A stretch of DNA of 64,000 nt, from NCBI RefSeq assembly GCF_025398155.2, contig NZ_CP104562.2, positions 6,014,001-6,078,000 on the forward strand. The letters run 5' to 3'. Numbering within the stretch: position 1 is the first letter of the stretch; every line of letters begins with the position of its first letter. Positions 56,734-64,000 of this stretch are shown piece by piece. A model generated the notes under the pieces. It did not search any database. It worked only from the letters and a program-made list of their open reading frames with translations, and was not told the DNA's origin. Origin of the DNA: Roseateles amylovorans (GTDB lineage Bacteria; Pseudomonadota; Gammaproteobacteria; Burkholderiales; Burkholderiaceae_C). A program made the position numbers and the translations under genes.

Positions 56734-56765
56734 CAAAAAAATGCCGCCCATGAGAGGGCGGCATT
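56734..56765 (-). terminator. terminator of recA
   Basis: AATGCCGCCC (56740-56749) pairs with GGGCGGCATT (56756-56765), with seven T residues on the leftward exit. recX transcription would therefore need readthrough or its own promoter. Confidence 0.88.
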
Positions 56766-56837
56766 GCTTGCAAGGCGATCCTGGCGTGACCGAAAGACGT
56801 CTCGCGCCCGGGGCACGTTGGCCGATCAGTTGGCCGA

Positions 56838-57881
<1,044 letters not shown>

Positions 57882-57921
57882 GAAGATTCTCCAGTAGGGC
57901 TGCGCAGGATTATGGCGCAAT

Positions 57922-57937
57922 CTGTATATCTGTACAG
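57922..57937. promoter_or_regulatory. LexA (SOS) box upstream of recA
   Basis: CTGTATATCTGTACAG fits the CTGT-N8-ACAG SOS box consensus. It is 41 nt upstream of the recA ATG, at the promoter, and predicts LexA repression and DNA-damage induction. Confidence 0.9.
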
Positions 57938-58200
57938 TGGTTCAGCGACCACGCCTTGCTGAGCGCGACCGTTGAAACGCATCGTAGGGAGAGGGTGGCT
58001 CACAGGATGAGCCAGATTTTCAACATCCGGCGAGACCTGACCCTCGGGTCCAAACCCGGGAAGACGACCCGGCGCCAGCCGGCATGGCCAGCCGGAGAGG
58101 CCGTGGATCGCGCGCCGTATCGATGGTTTCGGGCACACAGCGGCCGCGAGTGCGAGGCCGAGCGTCCCTAGAATGCCTTCACAACAAGAGGGGACAAGAC

Positions 58201-58872
<672 letters not shown>

Positions 58873-59036
58873 CCGGCGGCGGCCGCCCTCGAGTTCGCCG
58901 CCCGAATGGGGGTGGCGATCACGATCCGACCTGCGACGCGGCCGGGCGAAGCACGCGCTGAGGGGGACAGGCGCCAGGCTCGCCGAGGTGTGCGCCGCAG
59001 ATCCCATGGTCGCGCGCATCGATCACGTCGTCGCTC

Positions 59037-60527
59037 ATGGTTGCTGAAACATCCGGCCATCGCTCCCTGTTCGGCGAGATCCTGGATTGGATGCTCGCGC
59101 CGCTGCTCGTGATCTGGCCGATCAGCGTGGCGCTGACCTGGCTGGTCGCGCAGGGCATTGCCAACAAGCCTTACGACCGCGAACTCGGTGAGATGGCCCG
59201 CACCCTCGGTCTGCAGGTGGCCATCGACCCGGCACCAGGCGAGCTGCCGCACGGCCGGTCCCGGTACGCGCTGGCGCCGGAAGCAGCAGCCCTGCTGCGG
59301 GCCGATGAGTCCGACACCGTCTACTACCAGGTGCTCGGACTGCGTGGCGAGTTCCTGAGCGGCGACCGCCAGCTAGCCGTGCCCGAGCCCGAGCCACCGG
59401 TGGTGCCCTGGGAGCTGCATTTCCGCGACGACGAGATCAACGCGGACGCGGTGCGGGTGGCCTACCTCTGGGTCGCACCGGAGGGCACGGCCGGCAGTGA
59501 CCGGATGATGCTGGTGCAGGTGGCCGAGACGCTGGGCAAACGCTCGCGCCTGACCAACGAGATCATCAAGGGCGTGATCCTGCCGCAGTTCGTGATCCTG
59601 CCGCTGGCGGTGCTGCTGGTGTGGCTGGCGCTGGCACGCGGCATCGCCCCGCTCAATGAGCTGCAACGCCGCATCCGATCCCGCGACAGCTCCGACCTCA
59701 GCCCGATCGACGAGCACCGCATCCCCGACGAAGTCGCACCGCTGGTGCAGGCGATCAACGACCTGCTCGAACGGCTGGATCAATCGATCCGGGCGCAAAA
59801 GCACTTCCTCGCCGATGCCGCGCATCAGCTCAAGACCCCGCTGGCCGGGTTGCGGACCCAGGCCGAACTGGCCCAGCGCGAGATCGATGAAGGCCGCAGC
59901 TCGCCCGCCGATCTGCGTCGCTCGCTGCAGCAGATCGCGCTCTCCAGCCAGCGTGCCGCTCACATGGTGAACCAGTTGTTGGCGATGGCGCGGGCGGAAG
60001 ATCAGGAGCACGCGGCACGGCGCAGCGAAGTCAACCTGCCGGTGCTGGCCATCGAAACCGTGCGCGACTTCGTGCCGCGCGCCATGGAGAAGCGCCTCGA
60101 CCTGGGCTATGAGGGCCCGGAGAGCGATCAGGCCGGCCTGTCCATCCTCGGTCATCCCTTGCTGATCCGTGAGCTCATCCGCAATCTGGTCGACAACGCG
60201 CTGCTCTACACGCCTGCCGGCGGGACGATCACCGTCCGCGTGGTCGAAGATCCGTTCGGCCAGGTCTGTGTGCTGCAGGTGGAGGATTCAGGGCCTGGCA
60301 TCGCGGAAGCGGAACGAGAGAAGGTCTTCCAGCCGTTCTACCGCGCGCTGGGCACGAATGTGGATGGTTCGGGCCTGGGCCTGGCCATCGTGAGGGAGAT
60401 CGTCCAGCAGCATGATGCGGAGATCACCGTCGACGACACCCGCGTGCGACGCCAGGCGGAAGCCGAAGGGCTCGGGCCCGGCGCGCGTTTCACCGTGCGC
60501 TTTGCCGCCCACCCGCGGCCGAATTGA
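59037..60527 (+). CDS. sensor histidine kinase, TctE-like
   Basis: 496 residues. Two TM segments (LAPLLVIWPISVALTWLVA, ILPQFVILPLAVLLVWLALA) flank a periplasmic domain of about 140 residues of the 2CSK_N type. A HAMP-like linker and the HisKA box HFLADAAHQLKTPLAGLRTQ follow, then the HATPase N box RELIRNLVDNALLYTP and G box VEDSGPGIAEAEREKVFQPF. A TctE/QseC-like sensor; the ligand is unknown. The 164-nt gap from the regulator gene is larger than usual for such pairs. Confidence 0.92.
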   Translation: MVAETSGHRSLFGEILDWMLAPLLVIWPISVALTWLVAQGIANKPYDRELGEMARTLGLQVAIDPAPGELPHGRSRYALAPEAAALLRADESDTVYYQVLGLRGEFLSGDRQLAVPEPEPPVVPWELHFRDDEINADAVRVAYLWVAPEGTAGSDRMMLVQVAETLGKRSRLTNEIIKGVILPQFVILPLAVLLVWLALARGIAPLNELQRRIRSRDSSDLSPIDEHRIPDEVAPLVQAINDLLERLDQSIRAQKHFLADAAHQLKTPLAGLRTQAELAQREIDEGRSSPADLRRSLQQIALSSQRAAHMVNQLLAMARAEDQEHAARRSEVNLPVLAIETVRDFVPRAMEKRLDLGYEGPESDQAGLSILGHPLLIRELIRNLVDNALLYTPAGGTITVRVVEDPFGQVCVLQVEDSGPGIAEAEREKVFQPFYRALGTNVDGSGLGLAIVREIVQQHDAEITVDDTRVRRQAEAEGLGPGARFTVRFAAHPRPN

Positions 60528-60569
60528 TCCCGCGGCTGCTTTGGGACAGCCGACGCGCCGCAACGCAGT

Positions 60570-60630
60570 CACGGCTCACGGCTCACGGCTCACGGCTCAC
60601 GGCTCACGGCTCACGGCTCACGGCTCACGG
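60570..60630. repeat. ACGGCTC heptanucleotide tandem repeat (about 8 units)
   Basis: Perfect ACGGCTC units between the kinase stop and the Uma2 start. The unit is not a multiple of three, and the tract lies just upstream of the Uma2 gene. Copy-number change could alter promoter spacing, or the frame if translation began farther upstream. Confidence 0.95.
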
Positions 60631-60760
60631 CCATCATGTCTCAGTCATCGGCCAACTCATCCCAGGAGCGACGTCACTCATCCGCTGCCTGTTGATGCAG
60701 GCGACAAACGCAGACGGCATTTCCAGAATGGACGGCAACACGCCCCTCAGGACCACCGCC

Positions 60761-61624
60761 ATGACATCCCTTCACCGAAAGCGACTGATGACCGCCGATG
60801 ACTACCTGGCCTGGGAGGCCCGCCAACCGACGAAGCATGAATTCGTCGACGGAACCGTCATCGAGATGGCGGGGGCCGAGGATCATCACGTGACCGTGGT
60901 GCTGAACGTGGCGCTGGCACTCAAGCGTCATCTGCAGGGCAAGGGATGCCGCACCTACGCCAGCGACAGGCGGCTGCACGTGGCGGACGCGAGGACGCAC
61001 AGCGCGTCCCACGCATCCGGCACGCCAGGGGCAACGGGCGGCGAGGGGGCGTACTTCTATCCCGACGTGATGGTGACCTGCCACCCCGACGACCACGCGA
61101 CCCGCCTGAGCAAATCGCGGCCCACCCTGTTGGTCGAGGTCAGCTCTCCCAGCACCCGCCAGTACGATCGCGCGACCAAGCTGGCGCACTATCGCCGCAT
61201 TGAGGCCTTGCAGGAATATGTGCTGATCGACCTGATGCGCCGCGTGAGCGATCTGCATCGACGCAGCGCCGCCGGCCACTGGGAGACACTGCTCGTGCAG
61301 CCGGACCAACCGCTGGTGCTGAAGAGCGTCGGCCTGCATCTGGCGGCCAATGACCTGTGGGCCGACGTTGATCCTGCCCCAAGCACGCTGAGGGGCGCGG
61401 CGAGGGGCTCGGGCCTGTCGGGCCGGACGGACGGTGCCGCGCTGGCCGTGCTCGCCGGCAACACCGACCACCCCACGGACGACACGACCGCCGCAGAGAC
61501 CGCTGCAGGCTCGAGCACACCCCGGGTCACCCTGCCCTTGCGCAGCGTGGCCCGGCAAGCCGGTTCTGAAGCGTGTCACCAAGCGCCATCGGAGGCACCG
61601 CAGGCTGGCTCGCCTGCTGGGTGA
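60761..61624 (+). CDS. Uma2-family (DUF820) putative endonuclease-fold protein
   Basis: 287 residues. Uma2 region (about 8-185): MTADDYLAWEARQPTKHEFV, GTVIEMAGAEDHHVTVVLN, YFYPDVMVTCHPDD, PTLLVEVSSPSTRQYDRATK and YVLIDLMRRVSDLHRR, giving the PD-(D/E)xK-like fold with Glu, Asp and Glu/Ser residues. Insertion of a short Gly-rich stretch before YFYPDVMV. The last 90 residues are low-complexity (Ala, Thr, Ser) and not part of the fold. Uma2 proteins are abundant in cyanobacteria and some betaproteobacteria; function is not established. ATG 60761 has AGGA 8 nt upstream. A longer frame through the heptamer tract is open, but has no credible start. Confidence 0.85.
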   Translation: MTSLHRKRLMTADDYLAWEARQPTKHEFVDGTVIEMAGAEDHHVTVVLNVALALKRHLQGKGCRTYASDRRLHVADARTHSASHASGTPGATGGEGAYFYPDVMVTCHPDDHATRLSKSRPTLLVEVSSPSTRQYDRATKLAHYRRIEALQEYVLIDLMRRVSDLHRRSAAGHWETLLVQPDQPLVLKSVGLHLAANDLWADVDPAPSTLRGAARGSGLSGRTDGAALAVLAGNTDHPTDDTTAAETAAGSSTPRVTLPLRSVARQAGSEACHQAPSEAPQAGSPAG

Positions 61625-61702
61625 ATCAATGGGGACGATCCAGTCTCCAGCGACCGGCCGCCATGCGCTCAGCCGCGATCGCGAACCCGCCACTGCACGG
61701 CA

Positions 61703-62857
61703 TCAACGCTGCGTGGCGCCGCGGCTTTTGGCGATGGACATCAGCATCCCGAGCGCCAGCCCCAGCGTCACCATGGCGGTTCCCCCATAGGAGATGAACG
61801 GCAGCGGCACGCCCACCACGGGCAGGATGCCGGTCACCATGCCCATGTTGACGAACACATAGGTGAAGAAGCTCAGGGTGATCGCGCCCGCCAGCAACCG
61901 GGCGAACAGCGTGGGCGCTTCATGCGCAATGGCCAGGCCGCGCAGGATCAAGGCAGTGAAGCCGATCAACAGACCCAGCGCGCCGACCAGACCGAACTCC
62001 TCGCCGTAAGCGGCGAAGATGAAGTCGGTGGTCCGCTCGGGGATGAACTCCAGATGGGTCTGTGTGCCCTTCATGAACCCCTTGCCGGTGATGCCGCCCG
62101 AACCGATCGCGATCTCGCCCTGAATGATGTGGAAGCCCTTGCCCAGCGGATCCTTGGTCGGATCCAGCAAGGTGCAGACACGGTCCTTCTGGTACTCCTT
62201 GAGCACCACCCATTTCACATCCGGCTGGCAGATCTGGTCCTCGCTCATCACCAGCGTGGTGATGCCGGCCCCCGCCAGCACCATCGCCGGGATGATCAGC
62301 TTCCAGGACAGCCCGGCAAAGAAGATCACATACAGGCCTGCGGCCAGCACCAGCAGCGAGGTGCCCAGGTCCGGTTGCTTGGCGATCAGCCCGACCGGCA
62401 CCACCAGCAACATGAAGGCCGCCACAAAGTCCGGTAGGCGCAGTTGACCCTCGCGCTTCTGGAACCACCAGGCCAGCATCAGCGGCATCGCGATCTTGAG
62501 CATTTCCGACGGCTGGAATTCAATGCCTAGCCGGATCCAGCGGGTCGAGCCCTTCTTGGTGATGCCGAAGATCGCCACTGCGATCAGCAAGGTCACGCCG
62601 ATCGCGTAGAGCGGCACCGCCGCCTGCATCAGCCGCTGCGGTGGCACCTGGGCCGTGATGAACAGCACGATCAGCGCCAACGCGCCATTGCGCAGGTGGT
62701 CGATGAAGCGGCTGCCATGGTCATAGCCCGCCGAATACATGCACATCAGGCCCAGGCCCATCAGCCAGAACAGGGCCAGCAGCAGCGGCACGTCAAAGCC
62801 CTGGAACCAGGGCCGGATCCGCTGGAACCAGCTGGGTTTGCTGAAGACAGCACTCAT
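61703..62857 (-). CDS. rodA: rod-shape-determining peptidoglycan glycosyltransferase RodA
   Basis: 384 residues, ten TM segments. SEDS-family signatures: GIEFQPSEMLKIAMPLMLAW, VPVGLIAKQPDLGTSLLVLA, GKGFMKGTQTHLEFIPERTT (with the catalytic-loop region), FVNMGMVTGILPVVGVPLPF and FISYGGTAMVTLGLALGML. Works with PBP2 in the elongasome. ATG 62857 overlaps the mrdA stop (ATGA), so both are co-translated. Confidence 0.97.
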   Translation of the reverse strand: MSAVFSKPSWFQRIRPWFQGFDVPLLLALFWLMGLGLMCMYSAGYDHGSRFIDHLRNGALALIVLFITAQVPPQRLMQAAVPLYAIGVTLLIAVAIFGITKKGSTRWIRLGIEFQPSEMLKIAMPLMLAWWFQKREGQLRLPDFVAAFMLLVVPVGLIAKQPDLGTSLLVLAAGLYVIFFAGLSWKLIIPAMVLAGAGITTLVMSEDQICQPDVKWVVLKEYQKDRVCTLLDPTKDPLGKGFHIIQGEIAIGSGGITGKGFMKGTQTHLEFIPERTTDFIFAAYGEEFGLVGALGLLIGFTALILRGLAIAHEAPTLFARLLAGAITLSFFTYVFVNMGMVTGILPVVGVPLPFISYGGTAMVTLGLALGMLMSIAKSRGATQR

Positions 62858-64000
62858 CGGGAGGCTCCCGGGCTCGGTCGCGTCGCCTGGGCGGCGGCGC
62901 GGGGATCGTGAAGGGCGGTCGGTGCCGATGATGCGCCGGATCCGGCCGGCGCGGGCGGCCCCGCCGGTCGGGGTGCGCGCGTAGCGGCGGGCGTTGCGGG
63001 GCCTGCGGACGTCGCCGGGTTGGCACCCGCGGCACCGGAGGCAGCCGACATCGCACCGGACGCCGCGCTGGATGCTGCGGTCGCGCTCTGCGGCGCGCTG
63101 GCCGCCTGGCCGGGCAGGGGCACATCGGCCACGCGACGCGGCGTGCCGATCGGCGCCATCGTCTTGGCTTGCTGAGTCAGCGCGATGTCTTCCTCGCTCG
63201 GGTAGGTACCGGCCAGCACATAGTCGAGCACGCGGCGGGCGATCGGCGCGGCGGCGCTGGAGCCCCAACTGCCGTTTTCCACGATGACCGCCAACGCAAT
63301 CGTCGGATTCTCGACCGGTGCGAAGGCGATGTACCAAGAGTGGTCGCGCTTGCGCTCGTCGGCCTTGATCGCCGCATAACGCTCGCCGGGACGCAAGCCG
63401 ACAGCCTGCGCGGTGCCGGTCTTGCCGCCGCTGGTGTAGGCCGCGCCGGCAAACACCTGCCGCGAGGTGCCCTCCAGCGTCACCCCGTTCATGGCATTGA
63501 GCACCACCTTGGTATCGGCCGGCCGCAGCGCCAGCGGCGTCAGCGCATCACTGGCGGTGCGGCGGCTCTCATGTCGGACCACGTCGACGATGTCCTGCAC
63601 CAGCCGCGGACGGAAGCGCAGGCCGCCGGTGGACAGCGTGGACACCGCCGTCGCCACCTGCAGCGCGGTGAAGTTGTTGTAGCCCTGGCCAATGCCCAGC
63701 GAAATGGTTTCGCCCGCATACCACTTCTGCTGCTCCGGCCGCTTGAACTTGCGCTTCTTCCACTCGGTGGACGGCAGGTCGCCGGCGACCTCGCCCAACA
63801 GGTCGATCTCGGTCTTGCGTCCGAAACCGAAGGGTTCGAGCTGGTCATGGATCAGGTCCACGCCCATCTCGTTGGCCAGACTGTAGAAATAGACGTTCGA
63901 GGAGCTGACGATCGCCAGCCGCATGTCCTTGGGACCTGGCCGGTCGGTCTCCGGACTGCCGAACGTGCGGCCGCCGAAGCTGTAGGTCAGGTTGTCCATG
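62854..64000 (-). CDS. mrdA: penicillin-binding protein 2, 5' part outside window
   Basis: The visible part (381 residues, starting inside the gene) is the C-terminal transpeptidase half of PBP2. SxN motif in IVSSSNVYFYSLANEMG and KTG motif in YTSGGKTGTAQAVG, plus GIGQGYNNFTALQVATAVST. The active-site SxxK and the N-terminal TM lie beyond the window edge. The last 90 residues form an Ala/Pro/Ser-rich tail after VLDYVLAGTYPSEEDI, longer than in E. coli PBP2. Operon partner of rodA. Confidence 0.94.
   Translation of the reverse strand, partial: MDNLTYSFGGRTFGSPETDRPGPKDMRLAIVSSSNVYFYSLANEMGVDLIHDQLEPFGFGRKTEIDLLGEVAGDLPSTEWKKRKFKRPEQQKWYAGETISLGIGQGYNNFTALQVATAVSTLSTGGLRFRPRLVQDIVDVVRHESRRTASDALTPLALRPADTKVVLNAMNGVTLEGTSRQVFAGAAYTSGGKTGTAQAVGLRPGERYAAIKADERKRDHSWYIAFAPVENPTIALAVIVENGSWGSSAAAPIARRVLDYVLAGTYPSEEDIALTQQAKTMAPIGTPRRVADVPLPGQAASAPQSATAASSAASGAMSAASGAAGANPATSAGPATPAATRAPRPAGPPAPAGSGASSAPTALHDPRAAAQATRPSPGASR

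Overview
The window is G+C-rich DNA (most genes look to be in the mid-to-high 60s % G+C) from a betaproteobacterium, most likely Burkholderiales of the Roseateles/Mitsuaria/Rubrivivax type. I infer this from the gene content and order: recX-recA near sucC-sucD and a TerC gene, TfpX/PglL-type pilin accessory genes beside two type IV pilins, an MHFG-type PEP-CTERM protein, and an A/K-rich SWIB histone-like protein. No rRNA, tRNA or CRISPR array was seen.

Layout. 1-1.3 kb: end of a NarL-family two-component pair. 1.3-12.3 kb: an Rhs polymorphic-toxin island on the minus strand. It has two long Rhs proteins with signal peptides and no core or tip, a third signal-peptide Rhs protein carrying the core and toxin tip A, an immunity candidate, a displaced core with tip B (a DUF2778/Tlde1-like L,D-transpeptidase fold) and a two-TM immunity candidate, then a decayed core with tip C and a lipoprotein. 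Stop/start overlaps couple the cassettes, and a 288-bp direct repeat links tips A and B. 12.8-18 kb: nitronate monooxygenase, ssb, a diguanylate cyclase and recQ. 18.2-20.2 kb: four tandem short exported-protein genes, each with its own terminator. Three share a QLPTVYVxGRR motif and a conserved upstream element, and I know of no named family for them. 20.4-30 kb: a GGDEF/EAL protein, an S9 peptidase, uvrA, a PEP-CTERM protein, a lone receiver domain and a SWIB protein.

30.3-38.7 kb: a seven-gene minus-strand iron module (TonB-dependent catecholate receptor with a Fur box, PiuC-like dioxygenase, PepSY membrane protein, DUF2271, DUF4198, ApbE flavin transferase, membrane flavodoxin reductase), consistent with siderophore uptake followed by reductive iron release. 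39-40.8 kb: an Alx/TerC protein behind a yybP-ykoY manganese riboswitch, divergent from a small holin-like protein. 40.8-43 kb: an M48 protease and moaC. 43-48.5 kb: a pilin and pilin-glycosylation locus (PglL-like ligase, TfpX/TfpZ, a low-G+C Wzy-type ligase, two pilins each with a good sigma-54 promoter). 48.7-53 kb: a cyclic-nucleotide phosphodiesterase-like MBL protein, an FHA/PP2C/Ser-Thr kinase signalling operon and a second TerC protein. 53.2-58 kb: sucD, sucC, recX and recA with a LexA box. 58.2-60.5 kb: a TctD/TctE-like two-component pair. 60.6-64 kb: a heptanucleotide repeat tract, a Uma2-family protein, rodA and the 3' part of mrdA (PBP2), which runs off the window.
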